From Candidatus Omnitrophota bacterium (GTDB lineage Bacteria > Omnitrophota > Gorgyraeia > 2-01-FULL-45-10): a stretch of 46,039 nt of DNA. The notes beneath the pieces were generated by a model. The model ran no database searches. It was not told the DNA's origin and saw only the letters and a list, made by a program, of their open reading frames with translations. Within the stretch, counting starts at the first letter, position 1. Every line of letters begins with the position of its first letter. Location of the stretch: positions 12,065-58,103 of the forward strand of contig JAQTPE010000001.1 in the NCBI GenBank assembly GCA_028748925.1, read 5' to 3'. A program made the translations under genes and the position numbers. This document shows, one piece after another, positions 9,301-18,222 of this stretch.

Positions 9301-12300
9301 AAATATGATAACTTAGGCCGTGATGACCAGGGCAACCCGCTTGTTACCGAGCTTGCTTTCGCGGATTTTGTAGCTACAGCTTTAGGCGCGGATAAAGAGA
9401 TGGGCCTTAAAAAACGCGGTCATGATAAGAATCTTTTCCTTGAGAATCCCGCATATAGTTTCAGGGATACGGAGCCAAACGATATCGATAAGGCGGTAGC
9501 TGAATTTGCTATTCCTATTGCCATAGATATAAGTACAAATCCAGCCTTGAGGCGGGAGTGGATAAGTAGAGGTGGAGTGTGTATAGCCGCGGACGCAGGC
9601 GCTATGACAATGGAAAAGATTAGGGATACGATGAAAGCGCGTTCGCTTACGGAAGTGACGGGCAAGATCAGTCTGAAAGATGACGTGATCTTTACGGAAG
9701 ACGAACTGAACGAGATGAATATCATAGGTCATTCTGATTCGGCGGTGAATAGTCTGCCGGATATCAAAGATATTAAGGTTAAAGAGAGGCCCGCAGGCGT
9801 CAGTTTTAAGACGGCTGAATGGGCCACCGACTCTCAGGCTGAATCATTGCTGGATATGGCGCGGCCGGACTCTCGCATGATAAATATATGCGTAATATCG
9901 CGCAAAGACGAAAGCGAAGGCAATGCCCTTATAGGGGCGCTCAGGGATAGAAAGCCTGCCATGTTTAGTCCCGCGGAATATGTAAGGAATAGAACGAAAT
10001 CCGTGGCATCCTATGTTACATCCGCAGAAGACATGACGCTCTATGAGTTGGCTAAAAGGATCGCCGGTTCTGTAGATAAAAAAAATATGGCGCATCTAAT
10101 TATCTCGGATAAATTTAAGGTACACAAAGATGACGCGTTAATAAAACGATTGATGAAGAATCCTATATGTGCCACACTTCTTAGTAATGCTCAGGTAACC
10201 GAAGACGGAAAGAGTTATATCTTCGGCGCCCGGCTTGCGGACCTTCTCGACTATGCCTTTAAAGAAGCGCTGGGCAAAAAGATAAAGAAGATACGATCCA
10301 ACATCCTCGGTGAGTCGCTCAACATGCTTCCGGGTGAGGAAGCAGGTCCGACCGCTCTCGGCGCGATACGCGCAAACGGCGGCGCATCCGAGCAGGGCGC
10401 AATTACTGTAGATGGCGCAGAGCTTACTGACTCGCAAAAAATCGAAATTAATGGTAAAATAAGATCTGATTTCGAGAGCGGCAAGGCCAGGCTTGTAGAG
10501 ACCATAAATGGTGTTGAAATATATGAGATCCCGGGCCTGGAAGATCTTACATATCTGGTGGCCCATCCCGGCCGCGGCGGAGACGCATGTGATCATAAAG
10601 CGCGCCGTATATATCTTTCACCCAGTAAAGTAAGAGTATATAACAGCCTTTCACCGATAAATAAGGAGAAGTTCTTGAAGCACGAAATAGCTCACCTGGA
10701 TAACCCAAGATTGGCCGAAGATATTATTGAAGTTCTTGCGCCGTCACATGATGTTCGCCTGGAGATTTTGACAAAGGATATGTCGGGCTCGCAGAAAAAA
10801 GCTATCGATGAAGTCTACAGCGATGTATACAAAAAAGCGGTAAATGGCGGAAAAGAATACGCGCCGGAAAATGTAGCAAGCGAATACGGAATATCCGTGG
10901 ATATAGCGCGAGCATTACTGGATAAGATAGCCGAGGAGTCCGGGTACAACGCGATAAAGAGGGATATGTATCAATCCGTTATATCCAATACTCCGGCCGC
11001 CATAAAAGAGAGCTCTCTTTTAGACGTGTCAGAAAAGGGCAGGATGACTATCGAGTTTACGAGAGAGAATCTCGAAGACTTTGATCCGGTTAAAAATCCC
11101 AAAGGTATGAATCTGAAAAGTTGGCTTAAGAAATACAAGAAAGAAGCTTCCGTATCTACAGCCGGAATAAGAGGTCTGCAGAATATCTTGTTTCCTAATG
11201 ATCCGCGGGAACTCATGGGGGAAAAAGCGATTATCCTAGCTAACGTAGCCAAGGCGCTCGTCGCCCGTTCTTCATACTCCGGTGAAGAGATACATAAATT
11301 TGCTTCTTCGGAAGTAAGGTTTAATTCAAGAGAATATGTAGAGTGTATAGCCCGTATACAGGCGGCATTAGGAATAAAGACGTGTGTACCGTTGGACGGA
11401 GCGACTACGCCTATATGGATGGCGTCATTCCTGATATTCAAATATGATCTGATGGGCGGCGAATATGTAACATCGAGCCACGCTATCAGCAAAAAGATCG
11501 CGACAAAAGACCTTAATTCAGAGGGTAGCCAGTTTACACCGGATGAATCCATACTGTTCGTGAAAAAGATCGAAGAGATAATAGCCCAGATCGAAGATAA
11601 AGGCGTATATTCCGTAATATTGGCCGCGATGAATGACGAGAATATAGATCAGGTCTTTATGAGAAAGGTCAATAATGGCATCGAAGATTATGTTAAATAC
11701 CTTAAGACCGGTATAGCTACGCGTAACAATATTCAACTAATCAAAGAAGGTGAAAATAAGATCTTCATAGACGTTGTCGGTGGTTGTATGTACAGGACTA
11801 TGAGTAAGGTATTCAACAAACTTGGTATAACTGAAAAATTTAGATGGCTGCACATAAAAGAAGATCCGTATTTTCATGGAATAGGCAAATCATGCTACAG
11901 GCTGAATACGGAAAATGGCAAATTGGGCTTCGAGGATCTTTCCTGCGATACCAGCATAGTCGCCATCAACGAAAAAGAGGATGTTGAAAGGATCATGGGC
12001 TTTGTAGAGAAATTCAAAGATAGTATATCCAAAAAAGCGGTGGGAACACAAATTTTGATACCGGTGCCTGGATCAAACAGCAAGATCTTCGGGCAGATAA
12101 GGGCTTCTAATGATCCGGATTTGAGGCTTTTGAAGAATGTCGTATCTGTAGATCTGGGCGAAGGGAAGCTTTTTGTGTGCGAAACAGGGATAAGGATATT
12201 GCCCGTTATCAAGACGATGGGCTATAAGCAGAGCCTTAAAGACGCGCCTGTGGGTACGGTTATAGAGCTGACCGATCCTGACGGAGATCGTCTTATAACG

Positions 12301-15300
12301 GCTCAGATAGTGAATATAGAAAAAAGAGAGATGCTCGAGAAGCTGGGATTGGCGTATGAAATACTCGATTCCAGAAGAGTGCTGGTGGTATTTATGCCTA
12401 ACCAGTCTTTCCTGATGACGATCGATTTCAGGAAAGAGATGCTCAAGAGGGACGGGGAGTGGGCAAAGCGTAATTGGTTCATGATAAAGACTACCGCTTC
12501 AGCCGCCGCATGGGATGATTGGGCCGCTGCTCAGAGCGATAAATCGTACAAAATAAAATACACGGGAACGAATGATTGGGTTGACGCAAAGGGAGTTCCC
12601 GTGATAAACACTCCGGTCGGGTTTAAAGAGATAGCGAGCATTATGAAGAAAGCTGAGAAACAGATGCGCGAAGCGCCGGATCGGGATGTCATAATAGAGG
12701 ACGTATTCGGAAATCAGATTAATCTGGGTGTTCAGCCCAGGCTTTTATTTGCCGGTGAGGAATCTGGCGGCGAGATATTCGGGCCTACGGAGTTGATCGA
12801 GAGCGTGAATGGCAGAAGAGCGCTCGCCATGAGAGAAAAGAGCGCGGGTGAAGCTATGGTTATAACGAGCGCTATGGCCGCCGACCTCGAAGCAAAAGGT
12901 ATGACGTTGGTAGATTATTTAGTGAATATTAATAGTGAGAATAAGATCGTCAATCGTTTTGACTATAGGGAAGACATTATTTATTTCAATGAGAGCGAGC
13001 CGGATATCAATGTCAGGAAGGCGGCGGAGGCAGAAGGCCTGAAGATGAAAGAGGAGAACGATTTCTTCTTCCTGGCGATCGCCATCGCGTTGAGAGACGG
13101 TAAAATTACATTCGATCAGGCATCTGTCTTTTTAAGGAAGTTGTTCCCCGCGGTAGATTTCGAAGAACTTAAAGGCGTATATTTTGTCGGAGATGGTGTA
13201 TATCTGAAGTTTACCGATAGGGTAGTTGAGATAAGGCCATCCGGGACAGAAGCTAAGACTAAGGGTTATGCCATGGGGGCGAGCCCCACTATGTTGGTAA
13301 ATGACGCTAAGGCGCTTGCCGGATATTATTCAAATGAGATGAGAGACCGGTTAGTGGATCTCTTGGGCGCGGAAACGCATGCGGCATATTTTAAAGAATC
13401 GGAATTCATGGGCACGAAAATGCCGGCTGTAAAAGTGAGAGCTATGGAAATTTATAGCGCATACCTTGCAAATGGTGCGGAGACTAAACAATTTGTGCCG
13501 CCCACGGATTATAAGTATTTGAATGTGCCAATTTGGGCAAAATCAGAGAAAGAGAATGCCTCTTTTATAAGCCAGAAGCTTCATACGCCGCTCGTTGCCG
13601 CTACGCCCGAAATGGCGGCGCGATTTATGCAAGGCGGATATAACCAGGTTGGTTATGGTCTTCCCGCAGGTGCGGCGATAGACGGATCGTTCGCTATAGG
13701 CCAGGAAGGCAACCAGGGGTATTATGTAGATGGCGGCAAAAAGATATTCCTGGATACCGTCCAGAGCATGAAAGATTTCTTTGCCAGGAGAGAAGCAAGA
13801 CTTGGTAAACAGATCAAATATGTCATAAAGCCGGGAATAGGCGGGCAGCATACTCCGTTCCAGGGTATCGCGGACGCGTTCCAGCTTATCGATGTTGCGA
13901 CAGGAAAGGTCGTAGGAGAGTATGAGCTCGGTAAGGATTACGAGGCGGCCCTATCGGCTAACTTAAAAGAGCTCGGCTCCCGATGGGATCAGATCGCGGT
14001 TATTCCGAGTTCAAAATCCGGCTCTACCGATGAGACGATGATGATATTTACAGAGATATTCTATGTTCTCTTGAAGAATGTAGCCGCGGAAAAGGGAGTT
14101 AACGGCGAACTCTTCGCGCAATCGGTGCTCGACACTATGCATGATGTGAATTTTGCGAACGGCATAGAGCGTCCGGCAAAAGACTTATTTAAAGGATTCA
14201 GCGCCGCTTTGGTGGCGAACAAATTTGACGGCAGGCTGGGAGTCGGAGGAGTGAAGCAGATATTGGATATAGTGCTGGGGAATATGTTCTTCGAGACCAC
14301 AGATAGGCCCCAACAGAGCCGCCTTTCGGCTTTTATAAGGAATTCGGAATTAACAAAGGAGCTTGATAAAGAAGATATCCCGGGATTCGGCGCCATGTTC
14401 GACAATGTCGGTGGGCGCTGGACGGCGGATCTTCATATGATGACATTTCTTGCGTATCATAAATTAGACGCCGAAGGATATTGGAATACTCGTTATGAGG
14501 GCATAAAAAAGGTACGTGAAGGAACTCATAAGGCAAATGAATTAGCCGATATAATATCGAATGAAAGTATTACGGACATAGCCCTTGTCGTTCCGGATGA
14601 GTTGTTCTGGTTCGGAAAAGCTATGGAACAGAATTTTAACGAGAGTATCTGGCAGAACGGTTTCGCGAACCTCGTAGCTATTAAGGAGAGCGCATGGGAA
14701 GTTCAAAAATCTCATTATGCCGGGGAGGCTTCAAGGCTCGTTATAAATATCTCAAGCCTTGATATTCCAGCAGCCTCATTTAATACCGCGCCTCTTGGTG
14801 AATTCAAGCTAGATGGCGTAGGAAAGCAGAAACTTGCAGACTCGCTGGGCGAATTATTTACGACATTCTACGGCATGACCCATAATGTGGGTAACAGGCT
14901 TATAGCAAGAGCGCTTGCCGAGAAAGGTTTTGCTCCGGAAGATGTAGATATAAATGATCTCGATAATCCTGTTACCAGGATATTCCAGCAGAACCTGTAT
15001 GTGCGCCAGCCTTATGTAGAGCTTGGCAAGGGATTACTGGAGCATAAACTTAAGACCCTGCAGGCGAAGGGGCAGCATGCTATAGATGAGGAATTGAACA
15101 GAATAAAGGCCGCGGCGCGCGACAGGGAGATAGAGTCGAATACCCCGGAACTGAATCTTCCGGGTAAGATCGCCGATGTGGAACAGCTAACCGCCGCTAT
15201 AATACAGGCCGCGGAGTTTGCCAAAGAGAGCGGACGGAAGTTCGTGCCGTTCATTTATCTCGAAGGCGAAAAGTTCCTCGAGATTAGGGAGCTATTGATA

Positions 15301-16443
15301 AGCTTAGGCGTTGAATGGGTCATGCAGGGTACCGGTGACCAGCATATAAGTTATCAGCAGCCCCTCGCTCAACCGCAGAAATACCTGCCTTTCATAATCT
15401 CTTTTGTCCCGGAGAATACGCTTTCAGGTCGTCCGGCGGTAGGATTTGCGAAAGGCTATCTGAATAATGTAAGCCCCAACATGGTGCGCGATCTTTTTGC
15501 CGAAGCTTCCTATAAAGCATTGACCGCTTATAGAAAGAATGAGGCCGGCGAGCATGTTAAGGGCGCGGCAGGGATATTCTTGCGCCTTACCGACTCAGAT
15601 GATGATCGTAATATGCTTATAGAATCTTTTAAGGCAGCTATCAAAGCTCTTAAACCTGTGGAAGATAGCGCAGAAGAGCTGTCTCCTGTATCATCTGAGA
15701 CATCTTCGATCGGAGATGAGATGGTGAGGATGATTGAAGAGAGAGAGCCGGAGCTTGCGCAAAATCCAAACTATCAGAAGTATGTAAGACCGTACATCGC
15801 CAATTTTATGGAGACGTTGGCTTCAACAGGATTTGATAACAAGACTAAAGAGGATGTCACTACGGTTTTAGCCCACGATACCGCGATAAGTCTTGAGCAG
15901 CAGGAGGCTGTGCAATTGATGCACAAACTTCTCGCGAAATATCTTGGCAAGTCGGTTATCACTGTAAGAGGAACGGGCGCCGCGCTCGTCGGGGCAATCG
16001 ATGATAATATAAGATCACTACGCGCGTCCGGCAAAAAATTTGCCGTAATAGCGATGACAGGGAAAGATACATTTGACAAATACGGCCAGGGGGCAGATGG
16101 GCTTCTTGCAAAAATAAATGATGTGAATGGCTATATGAAGACTACGTTTAAGGAGGACGCAGAAAAGCTTCCGATCAGCGCGGTATTGAATGTACAGGAT
16201 CGCATGCCGCTCATGCCGTTGTATGATGTAGCGTTGCGTTTGGCATATAATTTGGGCAGTGAGAAGATCCTCGAAGGCTTAAGAGCTGTAGCGAGAGACG
16301 AGAATAATCAACCCTTCACGAAAGATAACCTGCTCGAATTCTTGAAAAGAGGTTATATCTGCTTGAAGCCTATCGTGCCGATCGATTTCAACGCGGCTAT
16401 CGAGGCTTCCAAAGCAGAATCCGCCGCTCTGAGATCATTGTAA
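6355..16443 (+). CDS. 3362-aa secreted multidomain protein: ChaN/TraB(Tiki)-like, phosphofructokinase-like, HExxH segment, phosphoglucomutase/phosphomannomutase, phosphoglucose isomerase-like
   Basis: GTG start after SD aaggaga; signal peptide ...SLLVVVSFVFSNVAFA; SGGEAPGVN / PKTIDGD / MGRDNGYLA (PFK); TSSHAIS / TDPDGDRL / GEESGG / RPSGTEAKTKGY (PGM/PMM); SSKSGSTDET / GGRWTADLH / GDQHISYQQ (PGI). Confidence 0.8.
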   Translation: MILTNLPLYRHIKRAVSLLVVVSFVFSNVAFADISKTTSLDAKKPVEITTDPDKIVIPRDYGLIKSKYTARDSKRLVIHIQDAHCNYEAQSNIIKILECLVKNDGLSLVSVEGADGFIDTSWFKAFPDADIRKEVADYFMKKGEITGPEFLSITSDLPIKLFGAETRSYYIDNLNAFTSSYPLKEDTERYFNRIKAVLNKLKITIYSEELKEFDQKTQDYESKKISFTDYIKYLEILAARYKVSLRRYENLFKLVSVLIYEKKIDFNVVDKERAALIDAITKKLDKDQLAELVNKSLEFKVGKISSVEYYNYLRALAAKYGITLSSEYPNLFNYIIYNSVYSRIENEHLFNDIKKFEEALKERMFADDDQRTLDKLSRHINILLGLTNIKLLNGDFDYYKERKEEFSHEVFAGFINRMAAKFGFAYEIDPPSEAVVESMPKLEDFYAIAIKRDKALVDNTMQAMKKENAQISVLVTGGFHSEGITKLLEKQGVSYLVICPNITKDVETPYIKILTNQRTPLEEILSDTGAATADAKNVKGSMLAPYLITAARTAKIEEIADRTREDLELWARMNISPWIPVALSDLVKMGIQPKAAILVVRFNSDVDAALKRYAKENELEGKDLEAFKKSAKEVKKIAKGIIAELMERQSAYTVSGAKKIEWPDPKDVTPDKRIVMLISGGEAPGVNEYFWRDAEMHAELGYSVEVMHFGLKGLLKGKLEVGNNGRTWVNWERARGINGMPGAFAGTSRVKMSKSEIFKMLWDAADYTKTLEFIGGNDHLGEAAKVGEIINQITGADDYADFKGEKEEFVKALKDILNKADISQSEIESVFNELHKKLKDMLVIALPKTIDGDTKVYPMGASTAHDRNEELIRRAAHNPFTKEEIAAGKRACSVVQVMGRDNGYLAVVDGNPTYLLLLPEWSRGVKWDTVREAVKSRLDKYGVCTVVTSEGFGIEYNEKGKVSGWPIIDEILERYHNPVLQAKYDNLGRDDQGNPLVTELAFADFVATALGADKEMGLKKRGHDKNLFLENPAYSFRDTEPNDIDKAVAEFAIPIAIDISTNPALRREWISRGGVCIAADAGAMTMEKIRDTMKARSLTEVTGKISLKDDVIFTEDELNEMNIIGHSDSAVNSLPDIKDIKVKERPAGVSFKTAEWATDSQAESLLDMARPDSRMINICVISRKDESEGNALIGALRDRKPAMFSPAEYVRNRTKSVASYVTSAEDMTLYELAKRIAGSVDKKNMAHLIISDKFKVHKDDALIKRLMKNPICATLLSNAQVTEDGKSYIFGARLADLLDYAFKEALGKKIKKIRSNILGESLNMLPGEEAGPTALGAIRANGGASEQGAITVDGAELTDSQKIEINGKIRSDFESGKARLVETINGVEIYEIPGLEDLTYLVAHPGRGGDACDHKARRIYLSPSKVRVYNSLSPINKEKFLKHEIAHLDNPRLAEDIIEVLAPSHDVRLEILTKDMSGSQKKAIDEVYSDVYKKAVNGGKEYAPENVASEYGISVDIARALLDKIAEESGYNAIKRDMYQSVISNTPAAIKESSLLDVSEKGRMTIEFTRENLEDFDPVKNPKGMNLKSWLKKYKKEASVSTAGIRGLQNILFPNDPRELMGEKAIILANVAKALVARSSYSGEEIHKFASSEVRFNSREYVECIARIQAALGIKTCVPLDGATTPIWMASFLIFKYDLMGGEYVTSSHAISKKIATKDLNSEGSQFTPDESILFVKKIEEIIAQIEDKGVYSVILAAMNDENIDQVFMRKVNNGIEDYVKYLKTGIATRNNIQLIKEGENKIFIDVVGGCMYRTMSKVFNKLGITEKFRWLHIKEDPYFHGIGKSCYRLNTENGKLGFEDLSCDTSIVAINEKEDVERIMGFVEKFKDSISKKAVGTQILIPVPGSNSKIFGQIRASNDPDLRLLKNVVSVDLGEGKLFVCETGIRILPVIKTMGYKQSLKDAPVGTVIELTDPDGDRLITAQIVNIEKREMLEKLGLAYEILDSRRVLVVFMPNQSFLMTIDFRKEMLKRDGEWAKRNWFMIKTTASAAAWDDWAAAQSDKSYKIKYTGTNDWVDAKGVPVINTPVGFKEIASIMKKAEKQMREAPDRDVIIEDVFGNQINLGVQPRLLFAGEESGGEIFGPTELIESVNGRRALAMREKSAGEAMVITSAMAADLEAKGMTLVDYLVNINSENKIVNRFDYREDIIYFNESEPDINVRKAAEAEGLKMKEENDFFFLAIAIALRDGKITFDQASVFLRKLFPAVDFEELKGVYFVGDGVYLKFTDRVVEIRPSGTEAKTKGYAMGASPTMLVNDAKALAGYYSNEMRDRLVDLLGAETHAAYFKESEFMGTKMPAVKVRAMEIYSAYLANGAETKQFVPPTDYKYLNVPIWAKSEKENASFISQKLHTPLVAATPEMAARFMQGGYNQVGYGLPAGAAIDGSFAIGQEGNQGYYVDGGKKIFLDTVQSMKDFFARREARLGKQIKYVIKPGIGGQHTPFQGIADAFQLIDVATGKVVGEYELGKDYEAALSANLKELGSRWDQIAVIPSSKSGSTDETMMIFTEIFYVLLKNVAAEKGVNGELFAQSVLDTMHDVNFANGIERPAKDLFKGFSAALVANKFDGRLGVGGVKQILDIVLGNMFFETTDRPQQSRLSAFIRNSELTKELDKEDIPGFGAMFDNVGGRWTADLHMMTFLAYHKLDAEGYWNTRYEGIKKVREGTHKANELADIISNESITDIALVVPDELFWFGKAMEQNFNESIWQNGFANLVAIKESAWEVQKSHYAGEASRLVINISSLDIPAASFNTAPLGEFKLDGVGKQKLADSLGELFTTFYGMTHNVGNRLIARALAEKGFAPEDVDINDLDNPVTRIFQQNLYVRQPYVELGKGLLEHKLKTLQAKGQHAIDEELNRIKAAARDREIESNTPELNLPGKIADVEQLTAAIIQAAEFAKESGRKFVPFIYLEGEKFLEIRELLISLGVEWVMQGTGDQHISYQQPLAQPQKYLPFIISFVPENTLSGRPAVGFAKGYLNNVSPNMVRDLFAEASYKALTAYRKNEAGEHVKGAAGIFLRLTDSDDDRNMLIESFKAAIKALKPVEDSAEELSPVSSETSSIGDEMVRMIEEREPELAQNPNYQKYVRPYIANFMETLASTGFDNKTKEDVTTVLAHDTAISLEQQEAVQLMHKLLAKYLGKSVITVRGTGAALVGAIDDNIRSLRASGKKFAVIAMTGKDTFDKYGQGADGLLAKINDVNGYMKTTFKEDAEKLPISAVLNVQDRMPLMPLYDVALRLAYNLGSEKILEGLRAVARDENNQPFTKDNLLEFLKRGYICLKPIVPIDFNAAIEASKAESAALRSL

Positions 16444-16451
16444 TAAATACT

Positions 16452-16495
16452 TAAAAGGGGTCAGGCGCTTTTTACATAGGCACCTGGCTCCTTTT
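16452..16495 (+). terminator. REP-like hairpin, probably also the intrinsic terminator of the giant CDS
   Basis: GGGGTCAGGCGC...GCACCTGGCTCC (mostly paired, with G:U wobbles) followed by TTTTTcTTTTTTT. Confidence 0.65.
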
Positions 16496-16665
16496 TCTTT
16501 TTTTCATCGTACCCTACCGATATTCCCTGATCAACTAACCAAGTTTCTAACTTTCGTTTAAACTTTTTTCCCGCACAATTTAAGTATTTTGCAACAATTT
16601 ACCTACTTTTTCCGTCTTATAGTATAGGGAGACATAACGCCTGTAAGGCAGAAAGGGTATGGTAT

Positions 16666-16839
16666 ATGAAAGCACTTATTCCGCAGGAAGTTGTGGAGAA
16701 GAGAATATTTTTTATAAGAGGCCAAAAGGTTTTAATGGATAGAGACTTGGCTGAACTTTATGGTGTGACCACAAGGCACCTTAAGAGGCAGGTAAGGCGC
16801 AATATTCAGCGTTTCTCCGAAAATTTTAGAGAGAGGTGA
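16666..16839 (+). pseudogene. Truncated ORF6N-domain gene (57 aa)
   Basis: Manual translation MKALIPQEVVEKRIFFIRGQKVLMDRDLAELYGVTTRHLKRQVRRNIQRFSENFRER*; matches the ORF6N core (IRGQKV..DRDLAELYGV..). Too short for the ORF track. Confidence 0.65.
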
Positions 16840-16843
16840 TTTT

Positions 16844-17533
16844 ATGCCGAGAGCACAAAGGGTCTGTTTTTCCGGAGCGTTGTATCATGTTTATCAAAGA
16901 GGTAACAATAAACAGGACATTTTTATTGACGACACGGATAGATGGCACATTCTGAAACTTTTTCTAGAGTCTAAAAAGAAATTTGATTATCTTTTGCATT
17001 GTTATGTATTGATGAGAAATCATTTTCACATAACGATCGAAACGTCGAACGCAACACCTGTTTCTAAAATCATGCATTACATAGACGCCGGTTATGCAGC
17101 GTATTTTAACGCCAGACATAATAAAAAGGGGCACTTGTTTCAAGGGAGATTCAAAGCGTCCTTGGTTGAGAAAGATTATTATCTTTTGGAATTATCCCGT
17201 TATATTCATCTGAATCCGGTCAGAGCGGGACTTGTCTCGATGCCCGAGGATTATAGTTGGAGTAGCTATCGAGTATATATTGGATGCAAAAAGGATGCTT
17301 TGGTTGACACCGAAACTGTGCTTGGATACTTTGATGCCTACGATAAAGAAAGAGCCCAGAGAGAATATAGAAAGTTCGTTGAAAGTGCTATTTCTTCGGT
17401 ATTTGAGAAGAAGGATTGGATCGAAGAGAATTTAAAAAGACAGCGTTTTATCGGATCGACAGACTTTGTGAGAAAATATCTAACTAAAGAAATTTCAAAA
17501 GAAGCGCCAGGCGCCTACCTAAAAAGCGCCTGA
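16844..17533 (+). CDS. REP-associated tyrosine transposase (Y1_Tnp / TnpA_REP family)
   Basis: YHVYQRGNNKQDIF, LMRNHFHITIET (HUH-like), LSRYIHLNPVRAGLV, YSWSSYRVY. Confidence 0.92.
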   Translation: MPRAQRVCFSGALYHVYQRGNNKQDIFIDDTDRWHILKLFLESKKKFDYLLHCYVLMRNHFHITIETSNATPVSKIMHYIDAGYAAYFNARHNKKGHLFQGRFKASLVEKDYYLLELSRYIHLNPVRAGLVSMPEDYSWSSYRVYIGCKKDALVDTETVLGYFDAYDKERAQREYRKFVESAISSVFEKKDWIEENLKRQRFIGSTDFVRKYLTKEISKEAPGAYLKSA

Positions 17534-17604
17534 CCCCTTTTATTATTTCCGCTGTTATGATATACTCGTGAGCATAGAGTATAACCCTGCTGTATAAAAG
17601 GAGG

Positions 17605-18222
17605 ATGCATATGACACATGAAATGCACAGGCGGACTCATTATCTGGTAAAGAAGAATTTTCAACTCAAGTACACTCTTGCGATAGTGATAATGATATTA
17701 TCGGTAATGCTCGTAAGCGGCGCAGGGATATATGTCGGCATGTGGTCTTCCATAATAGAGAATTTTTCGAAGTTCAAGGTTTCCGAGAACCTCGAGACGG
17801 CCGAACGTATAGCGGGTTATGAGGAAGCGAGATATGGCAAAGGCGACTTCAGATTAGAGAAGATCTTCAGAGAAGCGGAATTGCTGAGCGCCCAGGAACG
17901 GGATACCCTACATAACGCTTTAAATTCAGTCAATAGGGCGCTTCTTCCCAAGATAATAATACTCGTAGCGATAATATTTATCGGCGGCATATTCGTCTCA
18001 CACAGGATAGCCGGGCCGATGTACCATTTTGAAAAATCGGCGCGGGCGATACGCGACGGGGATCTGAACGTAAACTTCAATATAAGAAAGACGGATGAGA
18101 TGAGGGATGTCGCCGTAGACCTGGAGAAGATGGTTGAGTCGCTGCATGACGACATCGCAAAGATAAAAAAAATAAATCACGATCCGGAGATTGCCGGAAT
18201 ATTGTCTAAATATAAGACATAA
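17605..18222 (+). CDS. Two-TM membrane protein with a HAMP domain and no output domain
   Basis: TM1 LAIVIMILSVMLVSGAGIYVG, TM2 IIILVAIIFIGGIFVSHRIAGP, HAMP-like FEKSARAIRDGDLNVNFNIRKTDEMRDVA. The ATG at 17611 is better spaced from the SD aaaggagg than the ATG at 17605. Confidence 0.75.
   Translation: MHMTHEMHRRTHYLVKKNFQLKYTLAIVIMILSVMLVSGAGIYVGMWSSIIENFSKFKVSENLETAERIAGYEEARYGKGDFRLEKIFREAELLSAQERDTLHNALNSVNRALLPKIIILVAIIFIGGIFVSHRIAGPMYHFEKSARAIRDGDLNVNFNIRKTDEMRDVAVDLEKMVESLHDDIAKIKKINHDPEIAGILSKYKT

Larger units (their letters stand above)
16452..17542 (+). mobile_element. RAYT/REP unit (transposase bracketed by mirror-image REP sequences)
   Basis: AAAAGGGGTCAGGCGCTTTTTA at the left; its reverse complement TAAAAAGCGCCTGACCCCTTTT at the right end. 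Confidence 0.75.

Noticed and set aside
10138-10596. 152-aa minus-strand ORF and the many other minus-strand ORFs
   Set aside because: All lie antisense to strongly supported + strand CDSs with no recognisable domains; treated as shadow ORFs.
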